NCBI GenBank assembly: GCA_018240285.1
Contig: JAFEGA010000025.1
Span: forward strand, 17,341-81,340
DNA: 64,000 nucleotides
From: Pseudomonadota bacterium
Lineage (GTDB): Bacteria; Pseudomonadota; Gammaproteobacteria; Burkholderiales; Nitrosomonadaceae
Reading direction: 5' to 3'
Shown in pieces: positions 35,660 through 44,594 of this stretch. Both the position numbers and the translations under genes were made by a program. The notes beneath the pieces were generated by a model. The model was not told the DNA's origin, did not search any database, and saw only the letters and a program-made list of their open reading frames with translations. The first letter of the stretch is position 1. Each line of letters begins with the position of its first letter.

Positions 35660-38173
35660 TCATAAAGCCGCATCACCGGCAGCTTCAGTTTTTGCCTTTG
35701 CTTTGGATTTTGTTCCGGCTGCTTTCTTCGGTGCTTTCTGCTCAAACTCAAAACCGATTTTGCCATCCGCATTTCTGACCAGATAGGCAGAAAAAGGCTT
35801 GCCCTTTTTAGAAATGAATTTTGTCAGTAAATCTGTTTTGCCGGTTTCCAGCAATTTAGTGATTTGTTCCCGTTCTATCGGGCGTGCCAGGATGATTTTG
35901 CCCGTTTTGAAATCGCAGGTGCGGTCGGCACCGACAGATTTCTCACAGACATACTGCATGCCGTGCTCATACACAGCATGACTGCATTTTGGACATTTGC
36001 CCAAGGCTATTTGGTCGCTGAAATCGACGGCTTCATTGTTCTCGTCGCTGTTGCCAAAATCAAATTTCATTTCAAACGTATCGGTTAATTTGATGATGGC
36101 GCTGAACGGTTGCCCCATTTTGCTGCGAAAACCCTGCAGCGGCCCGACTTCGCGTTGCGTGATGAGGGTTTCCATTTCCTCTACTTCGAACTGACGGCCG
36201 GCGAGAATTTTCCATAGCGCGAAATCGCATTTCTGGCACTGAAATTTTTTATAGGTTTCGTGCACGGTGCCACCGCATTTTGGACATGGCGATTTGAGTA
36301 TCGAAAAATCTCCCGCGATGGTTTCGCCGCGGTGCGTTTTGGCTTGCTCTACGATATGCCGTGTCATGTCGGCAATTTTTTCCATGAACGCGGTGCGTTT
36401 GAGATTGCCTTGTTCAATCTGGCGTAACTGAAATTCCCAATTGCCGGTTAATTCGGGTGAGATCAACTCCGGGATCTTGAGGCCGCGCAGAAGTGTGATT
36501 AGAGAAAAGGCTTTGGCCGTCGGATGGAGCTCACGGCCAAAGCGCTGGATATAATTTTCCAGTACCAATCCTTCGATAATCGCTGCGCGTGTTGCCGGAG
36601 TTCCCAATCCTTTTGCACTCATCGCGGCGCGCAATTCTTCGTCTTCAACCAGCTTGCCCGCGCCTTCCATGGCGGAAAGGAGCGTGGCTTCATTAAACCG
36701 TGCCGGAGGGCGGGTTTGATTGGCGATAATTTCGATTGCTTCGGTGGTGACGGGTTTACCGGGCGTAATGGCCACGAGCGTCGTATCTTCTTCCTCGTCA
36801 TCCGGTTTGACGGATTTGCCGTAGACCGCTTGCCAGCCCGGATTGACCATGACTTTGCCTTCGGTTTTGAATGGCTCATCCTCAACCCGGGTAATGCGGG
36901 TAGTGACCAGAAATTCCGCGGCGGGAAAGAAAATGGCCAGAAAACGCTTGGTGACCAAATCATACAGCTTCGCCTCGGCTTCGTTTAATTTTGACGGATT
37001 TAACGACGTCGGGATAATGGCGAAGTGATCCGAAATTTTTGCATTGTTGAAAATGCGTTTGTTCGGAGCAACCCAGTTGGATGCCAGAATTTTCCGGGCG
37101 AACTGTCCATAGCCGGTGTTTTCCAGACTGAGCAAAGTGTCTTTGACGGTCGCGATATAGTCTTCCGGCAGTGCGCGCGAATCCGTACGGGGATAAGTCA
37201 GTACTTTATGCTTTTCATACAACGCCTGCGCCAGACCGAGGGTCGTTTTGGCGGAAAAGCCGAAGCGGCTGTTGGCATCGCGTTGCAGGCTGGTCAAGTC
37301 ATAAAGTAACGGGCAGATTTCTTTGCTGGGCTTGCTTTCTTCGCTGACCTGACCGGGTTTTCCCTGGCATTTGTCGCGAATGGCTTCGGCTTGTTTTTGT
37401 TCCCACAACCGTTCAGGTTTGGCTTCCTGGGCGGCTTTATCCTTGTTGAACTTTTCATCGAACCATTTGCCGGTATAGTTGCCGCTACCGGTTGCAAATG
37501 TGGCATGGATTTCCCAGTAATTCTGCGGACGGAATTTTTTAATTTTTTCTTCGCGTTCTACCAGGATCGCTAAAGTAGGGGTCTGTACCCGTCCCACGGT
37601 GGTTTTGTGGAATCCTCCCTCCTGGGAGTTGAACGCAGTCATGGCGCGCGTGCCGTTAATGCCGACCAGCCAATCCGATTCCGAGCGGCTGACAGCCGCC
37701 TCGGCCAGCGATTGCACTGCTGAGTTGTCCAGCAGCTGGGTAAATCCTCCGCGAATGGCATCGGGCGTCATCGATTGCAGCCAGAGGCGTTTAACCGGTT
37801 TGCTGCTGCCGACATGGCGCAGGATATAGTAGAAAATCAACTCCCCTTCGCGTCCCGCGTCACACGCATTAATCAGCGTATCGACATCTTTGCGCTTGAT
37901 GAGCTTGCTGAGAAGTTTCAAGCGCGCGGAAGTTTTTTCGATCGGATTCAAATCAAAATGCGGCGGGATGACCGGCAGATTGGCGAAACTCCATTTGCCA
38001 CGCTTGACTTCGAATTCTTCCGGAATGACAAGCTCAAGTAAATGCCCCACCGCGGAAGACACAACGTATTGGTCGTTCTCGAAGTAATCCGTATGCTTGG
38101 TGAAACCGCCCAATGCCTTGGCAATATCGGCTGCAACAGAAGGTTTTTCTGCGATAATCAGTGACTTACTCAT
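35660..38173 (-). CDS. topB: DNA topoisomerase III with zinc-ribbon C-terminus
   Basis: The 837-residue type IA topoisomerase has the Toprim domain at the N-terminus (SLIIAEKPSVAADIAKALGG; INACDAGREGELIFYYI), the active-site Tyr in VLTYPRTDSRALPEDY, and the conserved GLGTPATRAAII. Two zinc ribbons follow near 600-740 (CPKCGGTVHETYKKFQCQKC, and CPKCSHAVYE with later Cys), then a Lys/Ala-rich tail. I use the ATG at 38173 (MSKSLIIAEKP), preceded by GGGA; the frame reaches 38194. The neighbours smg and dprA form the order common in betaproteobacteria. Confidence 0.95.
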   Translation of the reverse strand: MSKSLIIAEKPSVAADIAKALGGFTKHTDYFENDQYVVSSAVGHLLELVIPEEFEVKRGKWSFANLPVIPPHFDLNPIEKTSARLKLLSKLIKRKDVDTLINACDAGREGELIFYYILRHVGSSKPVKRLWLQSMTPDAIRGGFTQLLDNSAVQSLAEAAVSRSESDWLVGINGTRAMTAFNSQEGGFHKTTVGRVQTPTLAILVEREEKIKKFRPQNYWEIHATFATGSGNYTGKWFDEKFNKDKAAQEAKPERLWEQKQAEAIRDKCQGKPGQVSEESKPSKEICPLLYDLTSLQRDANSRFGFSAKTTLGLAQALYEKHKVLTYPRTDSRALPEDYIATVKDTLLSLENTGYGQFARKILASNWVAPNKRIFNNAKISDHFAIIPTSLNPSKLNEAEAKLYDLVTKRFLAIFFPAAEFLVTTRITRVEDEPFKTEGKVMVNPGWQAVYGKSVKPDDEEEDTTLVAITPGKPVTTEAIEIIANQTRPPARFNEATLLSAMEGAGKLVEDEELRAAMSAKGLGTPATRAAIIEGLVLENYIQRFGRELHPTAKAFSLITLLRGLKIPELISPELTGNWEFQLRQIEQGNLKRTAFMEKIADMTRHIVEQAKTHRGETIAGDFSILKSPCPKCGGTVHETYKKFQCQKCDFALWKILAGRQFEVEEMETLITQREVGPLQGFRSKMGQPFSAIIKLTDTFEMKFDFGNSDENNEAVDFSDQIALGKCPKCSHAVYEHGMQYVCEKSVGADRTCDFKTGKIILARPIEREQITKLLETGKTDLLTKFISKKGKPFSAYLVRNADGKIGFEFEQKAPKKAAGTKSKAKAKTEAAGDAAL

Positions 38174-38347
38174 TAATTCCCAAACAAAAATCATTGCCCG
38201 GCGATGAACTGCCGGAAAGGTGTGCCAGTACTGAACTGGAAAAATGAGTAAGAAGCGCGAACATGATCAGAATTTGATGCGTGTAAAAGAAAATTAACTC
38301 CGGCAGTTGTTTTAACTCGATCCGATTCAATAAAAAATACGGTGAAT

Positions 38348-38806
38348 TTAATGCCGGTAATGAGAATCGCTGACAATCAGCAATTTCTCAAGAACGGAAT
38401 CATCCGTAAGCTGGTTTTGAATCCATAGCTCCGTCAAAACGATCAGTTTAATTTTTTCCAAACTCGATGAATTTTCATCCATCGCAAGCACGCGATCGAT
38501 TAACAGTTCACGTTGTAACGGATTAATAATGCCGGCTTGTTCCAGAAAGAAAATGAACCCTCTGCCTTCCGTATCGATTTTTTCCATTTCATATTCGGTA
38601 TAGCAACGGAAAGAATCGTTTTCGGCAAAATTGGCCGGATAGCTGCCGATGTCATGGCGTTCTAGTTCTGAGAGCCAGTTTAAAGTCTCACTGATATCCT
38701 CATCGGCGAATCCGGCCATCGTCAGTTTGCGGGTCAATGTCGCAGAATCCGGATAACTGCCTGAATCAAAAAAATTTTCAAATAAATAAACGAGTATATC
38801 GAACAT
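38348..38806 (-). CDS. smg: Smg-family protein (DUF494)
   Basis: The 152-residue protein has the family start MFDILVYLFENFFD and the conserved C-terminal SLEKIKLIVLTELWIQ. The function is not established; Smg genes sit by dprA in many proteobacteria, as here (62 bases after dprA). It is followed by topB after 174 bases. Confidence 0.93.
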   Translation of the reverse strand: MFDILVYLFENFFDSGSYPDSATLTRKLTMAGFADEDISETLNWLSELERHDIGSYPANFAENDSFRCYTEYEMEKIDTEGRGFIFFLEQAGIINPLQRELLIDRVLAMDENSSSLEKIKLIVLTELWIQNQLTDDSVLEKLLIVSDSHYRH

Positions 38807-38868
38807 AGTGGTATTTAAGAAAGCGAGTATGTTTACAGATTAGAACCTTTGGTTAATACCAGTACGGA

Positions 38869-39969
38869 TCACTGAATCCGCTGATAACACCCTCCCGGTA
38901 AACTGCTGATCTGACCGTCAAGCTCAAGCGTTAATAGCATGGCTGATACAACTTCAGCCGTCAAGCCACTGCGCGAGCAAAGCGTATCAATATCAACGGC
39001 ATCATATCCTAGGTGTTTGAGTAATATTGCGTTTTCGGTAGATTTCCTGGCAGTAAATTCTTTCGCTGCGACGGTATTCTCATTTCGCGCTAATAGTAAA
39101 TGATTCAGTTCATCCAAAATATCCTGTGTATTTTCAACCAGCTTGGCGCCTTGTTTAATCAATGCATGGCAACCCTTGGATAACGGTGAATGAATGGAAC
39201 CCGGAATTGCCATGACTTCGCGCCCTTGCTCCAGCGCTTGACGCGCGGTGATGAGCGATCCGCTTTGCAATGCCGCTTCTACTACCAGGCAACCGTGGCT
39301 CATGCCGCTGATGATACGATTTCTGCGTGGAAAGTTCCTGCCGATGGCAGGGGTACCCAGTGGAAATTCGGAAATTAATGCGCCTTCTTTCGCTAATTTG
39401 TGAGCAAGCGGGTGATTTTTTGCCGGATAAACAATATCCAGCCCGGTGCCGACCACGGCGATGCTGGCGGCGGCGCCTCGTAAACCGCCGTGATGCGCGG
39501 CCGTGTCAATGCCTAATGCCATGCCGCTGATGATGCAAAGTCCGGCATTGCTGGCGGCTTCGGAGAATGCTTCCGCATTCGATAAGCCTTGCGGTGTGGC
39601 GTTGCGGCTGCCGACGACCGCCAGGGCAGGCTGACGCAAAAGCTCCCGCCGGCCTTTGAAATACAGCAGTGGAGGCGGGGCGTCAATATTAAGTAACTGA
39701 GAGGGATAATCCGGATCCGCCAAAGTGATGACGGCGTTGAATGGATTCTCCAGCCATCGCATTACGGTGGCGATTTTGTTGCGATCAGCACCTTGCGTGA
39801 TGCGTTGAGCGACCGGTTTTTTAACAATACGCTCCAATGCACTGGGATGCGCCGATAGAACGGTTGCAGGATTACCAAAAGCGATCAGAAGTTTACGGAT
39901 GGATTCGCCGCCAACGCCGTCAATCAGATTGAGATTCAGCCATGCTTCAAGATCCGGTGCATGTTTCAT
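38869..39969 (-). CDS. dprA: DNA-processing protein DprA
   Basis: The 366-residue protein loads RecA on incoming single-stranded DNA during transformation. It has an N-terminal helix-hairpin-helix-like part (LIDGVGGESIRKLLIAFGN), the Rossmann-like core (VVGSRNATPQGLSNAEAFSE; CIISGMALGIDTAAHHGGL; VVGTGLDIVYPAKN) and a C-terminal winged-helix domain near 300-366. The full set suggests a functional competence-type protein; no com genes are in the window. Confidence 0.96.
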   Translation of the reverse strand: MKHAPDLEAWLNLNLIDGVGGESIRKLLIAFGNPATVLSAHPSALERIVKKPVAQRITQGADRNKIATVMRWLENPFNAVITLADPDYPSQLLNIDAPPPLLYFKGRRELLRQPALAVVGSRNATPQGLSNAEAFSEAASNAGLCIISGMALGIDTAAHHGGLRGAAASIAVVGTGLDIVYPAKNHPLAHKLAKEGALISEFPLGTPAIGRNFPRRNRIISGMSHGCLVVEAALQSGSLITARQALEQGREVMAIPGSIHSPLSKGCHALIKQGAKLVENTQDILDELNHLLLARNENTVAAKEFTARKSTENAILLKHLGYDAVDIDTLCSRSGLTAEVVSAMLLTLELDGQISSLPGGCYQRIQ

Positions 39970-39986
39970 AACGATACAAATTAATT

Positions 39987-41024
39987 TCAGGGGGTTTTGA
40001 CGGCATCCAATACTTTGATGGATTGTGTGCTTTGTACCACCAGTGCATAGGCTATTTTATCAAAGACCCGGAAAACGAATACCAATCCGGTTCTTTCATC
40101 GGGTAATTGCACCATCTGTCCTTGCAACGATTTTGCTTCGCTTCTCCGGTAGATAGCCAGAACATGACCCATTTCCAAGCCATCCGATCCACCTTTATTG
40201 AGTGCGACAATACCGCTCCTGCCGATTTCCCTGACACCGCCATAGATCGAAATGATCCGCCCGGTGATCGGAAAATCTGGCGCATGGGGGGCGTAATTAT
40301 TGAAGATGGTGCCAGGTGCGGGAACCAGCCGATCGCCTTTCAAGATTTCTTGCGATGCGTGCGTGATAATTGCCGTACTGACATCCGCGAAAGCGGTTAC
40401 TTTAGCGTTTCCCAGGTAGGTGGCCTCATAACCGAGTATGGAATCTTTTTGGTCCGGATCCTTCAATGCCTTGCCAGGACGAAAAATTTGCCATGCAGTG
40501 CCTTTGTCCTTGGGTAGTTCGCTGATATAAGCGGTATTGCCTGTGCTCAAAGCGACCCGGCCCTCGCTGGAGCCCAAAATATATGGCGCATTGTCGAGGC
40601 CGTTTTTTTCGATGATGAGGGGCTGACTCAGGAAAGGTTCGATCGCGGCTGCCGGAATGCTGGGAATTGCCGAAGTGCCCGATTGTTCGGTGTGGATTTT
40701 CGGCGATAATTTAACGGTTTTTACGCCATATTCATCGTCTTCCGAAAGGCGCAGGCGGATTCCATTGGGTGATTTTTCCAGTACGACCACGTCGCCAGGA
40801 TAAATTTTGTGCGGATTTTTTACTTGTGTGCGATTGAGTCCCCAAATTTCCGGCCAGCGCCAAGGGTCTTTAAGAAATCGAGAAGCGATTCCCCACAGCG
40901 TATCGCCCGGCACGACCACGTGGCGGGCGGGCGAATCATTGCGCAGTGCTATCTCTTCAGCCTGGATTGGCGTGATGGAAAGCAGGCTCGAAAATAAAAT
41001 CGTAGTTATAATAAGCTTTCGCAT
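39987..41024 (-). CDS. Secreted LysM-domain protein
   Basis: The 345-residue protein has a signal peptide (MRKLIITTILFSSLLSITPI, likely cut after QA) and one LysM domain near residues 32-85 (VVVPGDTLWGIASRFL, then NPHKIYPGDVVVL), a peptidoglycan-binding module. The remaining 250 residues have no family I recognise but are conserved in character next to dprA in betaproteobacteria. I use the ATG at 41024 so that the signal peptide starts at the basic MRK; the frame extends to 41057. It is divergent from def, with 102 bases between the starts, and is followed by dprA after 17 bases. Confidence 0.9.
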   Translation of the reverse strand: MRKLIITTILFSSLLSITPIQAEEIALRNDSPARHVVVPGDTLWGIASRFLKDPWRWPEIWGLNRTQVKNPHKIYPGDVVVLEKSPNGIRLRLSEDDEYGVKTVKLSPKIHTEQSGTSAIPSIPAAAIEPFLSQPLIIEKNGLDNAPYILGSSEGRVALSTGNTAYISELPKDKGTAWQIFRPGKALKDPDQKDSILGYEATYLGNAKVTAFADVSTAIITHASQEILKGDRLVPAPGTIFNNYAPHAPDFPITGRIISIYGGVREIGRSGIVALNKGGSDGLEMGHVLAIYRRSEAKSLQGQMVQLPDERTGLVFVFRVFDKIAYALVVQSTQSIKVLDAVKTP

Positions 41025-41126
41025 GGATGATCCCAAAGTCAGCGGTAGCACATACAAAGACAGAATGATTGCTTAATGATACGGTCTAAATGCGGTATCA
41101 GGTTTTCTAAACTACACATTTTTTTC

Positions 41127-41630
41127 ATGGCTATTCTAAAAATACTACAATATCCGGATGAGAGGCTCCATACTGTAGCCGTTCCAGTCGCGCAAGTCAC
41201 GGATGAGATCCGTTTGCTAATAAAGGATATGGCGGAGACGATGTACGCTGCCCCCGGTATAGGGTTGGCGGCCACGCAAGTGGATGTGCATGAGCGCATT
41301 ATTGTGATCGATACCTCTGAGACGCGCGATCGGTTGCTTGTTTTGATCAATCCGGAAATTATTGCCAGCCACGGCCTGTCGGATTATGAAGAAGGTTGCT
41401 TGTCAGTGCCCGGCATATACGGGAAAGTGCAGCGTGCCGAGTCTGTAACCGTAAAAGCCTTAAATGAACAAGGCGAGTCGTTTGTTCTGGATGCCGATGG
41501 CTTACTGGCGGTGTGTATCCAACACGAAATGGATCACTTGGCGGGAAAAGTTTTTGTGGAATATTGGTCACGGCTGAAACAAGCGCGCACATTGGCAAGA
41601 TTGAAGAAGAAACAACGCAGTACCATGTAG
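41127..41630 (+). CDS. def: Peptide deformylase
   Basis: The 167-residue iron/zinc enzyme removes the formyl group from new proteins. All three motifs are present: [15 protein letters not shown] (metal ligand Cys91) and QHEMDHLAG. The ATG at 41127 ([11 protein letters not shown]) fits the family's start; the frame is open back to 41076, but that part is leader. It is followed by fmt after 124 bases, the usual pairing, since Fmt adds the formyl group that Def removes. Confidence 0.97.
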   Translation: MAILKILQYPDERLHTVAVPVAQVTDEIRLLIKDMAETMYAAPGIGLAATQVDVHERIIVIDTSETRDRLLVLINPEIIASHGLSDYEEGCLSVPGIYGKVQRAESVTVKALNEQGESFVLDADGLLAVCIQHEMDHLAGKVFVEYWSRLKQARTLARLKKKQRSTM

Positions 41631-41754
41631 CATCAGCGTCGATATGAAATCAAGTTGCAATCGGTATCGTATTCGCGGATTGGATAGAATGCGATTCTCA
41701 TCGATATAACCAAATCCCTCCATTTACTAATTAATAAGCGATTAATGCGCTAGC

Positions 41755-42711
41755 ATGAAAATCATATTTGCTGGAACTCCGGTATTTGCTGCTGCGGCGC
41801 TGGATGAACTGATCCGTGCCGGTCATGAGATCGTCATGGTGCTGACCCAGCCGGACCGGCCCGCGGGCAGAGGCATGAAAGCCACCGCCAGCGCCGTTAA
41901 ATTGCTGGCCGGACAACATCGTCTCCCATTATCACAGCCGTTGACTCTGAAAACTGCCGAAGTGCAGGATCAATTGCGCGCATTGCATGCGGATGTGATG
42001 GTGGTAGCGGCGTATGGATTGATTTTGCCGCAGGCGGTGCTCGATATTCCCCGCTTGGGTTGTCTGAATATTCACGCTTCGTTATTGCCGCGCTGGCGTG
42101 GCGCTGCACCGATTCAGCGCGCGATTCTGGCCGGAGACCGTGAAACCGGCATCACCATCATGCAAATGGATGCCGGACTCGATACCGGCGGCATTTTGCT
42201 CATACACAGCATAGAAATCACACCGGAGGATACGACACAATCGTTGCATGATAAATTGAGTTCTCTCGGTGCGCGCAGTATCGTTGAGGCGCTTTCATTA
42301 CAACCTCAGGGAAAACTACTTCCTGAGGTGCAAGACGGAACGCAAGCCTGTTATGCGGCCAAAATCACCAAGGCTGAAGCGGAAATTGATTGGCACCAAA
42401 GCGCGCAACAGATTGACCGGCTCGTGCGGGCATTCAATCCGAATCCGGGCGCATATACACATTTCCAAGGTAACGCGCTGAAGATCTGGCAAGCCAAGGC
42501 GATTGATGGGCGCGCGGGAAAGCCGGGAGAAGTGGTCGCGATTGATCAGGCAGGTATTACGGTGGCCTGCGGTTCGGGTTTGTTGCGGCTGGAAACGGTG
42601 CAGAAATCCGGTGGCAAGAAAATGAGCGTAGCGGATTTCCTGGCTGGTAATCCGGTGCGGACGGGTGAATGTTTCATGAGTGCGCTTCATCCCGCTGCGA
42701 TGCATGAATAA
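41755..42711 (+). CDS. fmt: Methionyl-tRNA formyltransferase
   Basis: The 318-residue protein has the N-terminal formyltransferase fold (IIFAGTPVFAAAALDELI; LTQPDRPAGRGMK; LNIHASLLPRWRGAAPIQRAI, the folate-binding and catalytic Asn/His region; ITIMQMDAGLDTG) and a C-terminal tRNA-binding domain near 205-318. It formylates initiator Met-tRNA. Its TAA overlaps the rsmB start (ATGAATAA), so translation is coupled. Confidence 0.97.
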   Translation: MKIIFAGTPVFAAAALDELIRAGHEIVMVLTQPDRPAGRGMKATASAVKLLAGQHRLPLSQPLTLKTAEVQDQLRALHADVMVVAAYGLILPQAVLDIPRLGCLNIHASLLPRWRGAAPIQRAILAGDRETGITIMQMDAGLDTGGILLIHSIEITPEDTTQSLHDKLSSLGARSIVEALSLQPQGKLLPEVQDGTQACYAAKITKAEAEIDWHQSAQQIDRLVRAFNPNPGAYTHFQGNALKIWQAKAIDGRAGKPGEVVAIDQAGITVACGSGLLRLETVQKSGGKKMSVADFLAGNPVRTGECFMSALHPAAMHE

Positions 42712-43987
42712 AACGCAATTGGCGGCGGTTTCTGCGATCGGTAAGGTACTGGCCGGATCGAGTTTGACCGAAGTGCTGCAAGAGATTTGGCGTGCTGATC
42801 CGGCGTTATCGAAGCAGCAAAGAGGCGCGATTCAGGATTTAAGCTACGGCGCGCTGCGTTTCTACGGTCAATTGCAAGCGATTCTCGGGTTATTGCTGAA
42901 GACACCGTTACGCATTAAAAGCTTGCACCATTTATTGCTCGTCAGTCTTTATCAATTACAGTACAGTAAAACATCCCCGCATACGGTGGTGGATCAAGCC
43001 GTTTCAGCTTCACGTACCTTGGCGCAGGGTAAAGGAATGCAGGGGCTGGTGAATGCCGTGTTGCGCAATTTTATCCGGCAGCGCGAAAGTTTGCTGCAGC
43101 AGGCGACGGCAACAGATGAAGGGCGCTATTCGTATCCGCAATGGTGGATCGATAAATTGCGCCAACACTATCCGGAGCAATTTCGTGCGGTACTGGAAGC
43201 CGGCAACAAACGCCCGCCGATGACGTTGCGGGTGAACCGGCGCAAGATGGGCGTGGAAGCCTACCTCGGCTTATTGGCAGAGAATGGGATGACGGCCGAA
43301 TTGTTAGGGGCTAGTGCGCTGCAATTAAGTCAGCCGGTTGCGGTGGAGAATTTGCCCGGTTTTGCCGAAGGCTGGGTGACAGTACAAGATGCCGGGGCGC
43401 AGCTTGCGGCACCGTTCTTAGATGTGTACGACGGCATGCGTGTGTTGGATGCGTGCGCGGCGCCGGGAGGGAAAAGCACGCATGTGCTGGAGTTGGCCGA
43501 TGTGGCATTGACAGTGCTGGAGAGTGACGCGGCGAGGCTAGTACGAGTGCAACAGAATCTGCAACGCTTAAATATGTCGGCGGAAAGGATGGTATGCGGC
43601 GATGCGGCGAATCCCGATGCCTGGTGGGATGGCCGTCCTTATGACCGTATCCTGGCGGATGTGCCGTGTTCGGCGTCTGGCGTGGTTTGCCGTCATCCGG
43701 ATATCAAATGGTTGCGGCGTGAAAGCGATTTGGTTAAATTTGCGCGAAATCAACAAGCAATTTTGCAGGCATTGTGGAAAATTTTGAGTAGGGGTGGTAA
43801 GTTGCTCTATGTGACTTGCTCCGTTTTTGCTGAAGAAAATACCATGCAGATAGAGAAATTTCTTAAACATCACCCGGATGCTCAATCATTACCGCTCCCG
43901 GTTACGGCAATGTCAATGTATGAGGGGCAACTGATACCCGCTATTCAACACGATGGCTTCTTCTATGCTTTATTGCAAAAAGCCTGA
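42704..43987 (+). CDS. rsmB: 16S rRNA m5C967 methyltransferase
   Basis: The 427-residue protein has an N-terminal NusB-like domain (about 1-140) and a C-terminal SAM-dependent methyltransferase with RVLDACAAPGGKSTHVLEL (SAM site), ILADVPCSASGVVCRHPDIKW (first catalytic Cys) and KLLYVTCSVFAEEN (second Cys). The start is the ATG at 42704, overlapping the fmt stop, rather than the longer open frame at 42680. It belongs to the def-fmt-rsmB group. Confidence 0.96.
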   Translation: MNKTQLAAVSAIGKVLAGSSLTEVLQEIWRADPALSKQQRGAIQDLSYGALRFYGQLQAILGLLLKTPLRIKSLHHLLLVSLYQLQYSKTSPHTVVDQAVSASRTLAQGKGMQGLVNAVLRNFIRQRESLLQQATATDEGRYSYPQWWIDKLRQHYPEQFRAVLEAGNKRPPMTLRVNRRKMGVEAYLGLLAENGMTAELLGASALQLSQPVAVENLPGFAEGWVTVQDAGAQLAAPFLDVYDGMRVLDACAAPGGKSTHVLELADVALTVLESDAARLVRVQQNLQRLNMSAERMVCGDAANPDAWWDGRPYDRILADVPCSASGVVCRHPDIKWLRRESDLVKFARNQQAILQALWKILSRGGKLLYVTCSVFAEENTMQIEKFLKHHPDAQSLPLPVTAMSMYEGQLIPAIQHDGFFYALLQKA

Positions 43988-44594
43988 TTCGCAAATCCGC
44001 CGAATAAAGCCGCAATTCGTCACTCTGATCGTTTTGTTATCGATTTTGCTATTGCCGGTGACGGCTATTCAAGCAGCAGGCATTCAGATTAAGTCCGTTA
44101 ATCTGACGGCAGTCGAAAAAGGTTATGAAATCAGCATGGATTCGGAGATTACGCTCAACGACACGCTGGAGCAGGCGCTCGAAAAAGGCATCGTACTGCA
44201 TTTTGTCACCAAATTTAGTTTGTTTGATGCACGCTGGTATAAGCTGAATGACGAGGTGGCGCGCAGCAAGTTTGTGGTCGGTTTGCGCTATTATGCGCTA
44301 ACACGGCAATATCATCTGAATCATCCTGTATTTTCCCAAAGTTACTATTCATTAAATGAGGCATTGCAAGCGCTGGGACGGATTCGCGATCTGCCGTTGA
44401 CCGTTAAATCCGAATTGAAACCGGATGCTGATTATGTGGCGTCGGTTCGAGTGTGGCTGGATCTGACGCGCATGCCCAAGCCTTTCCAAGTTGAGACGAT
44501 AGGTTCCAGTCAGTGGGATTTGAGTTCGGATAAGTTGGAATGGCACATGAAGCTGCCAACGCCGGAGGAGCCGGTACAGATTAAAGGTCCTTAA
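43953..44594 (+). CDS. DUF4390 membrane/periplasmic protein
   Basis: The 213-residue protein has a single N-terminal hydrophobic signal or anchor (VTLIVLLSILLLPVTAIQAA, about residues 23-42) and a beta-rich domain of DUF4390 type (GIVLHFVTKFSLFDARWYKL; VGLRYYALTRQYHLNHP). The start at 43953 overlaps rsmB by 35 bases; an ATG at 43965 is an alternative. The stop overlaps the kinase gene by one base (TAATG). Its constant place before the NtrY-like kinase suggests a role in that signalling path, but the function is unknown. Confidence 0.88.
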   Translation: MASSMLYCKKPDSQIRRIKPQFVTLIVLLSILLLPVTAIQAAGIQIKSVNLTAVEKGYEISMDSEITLNDTLEQALEKGIVLHFVTKFSLFDARWYKLNDEVARSKFVVGLRYYALTRQYHLNHPVFSQSYYSLNEALQALGRIRDLPLTVKSELKPDADYVASVRVWLDLTRMPKPFQVETIGSSQWDLSSDKLEWHMKLPTPEEPVQIKGP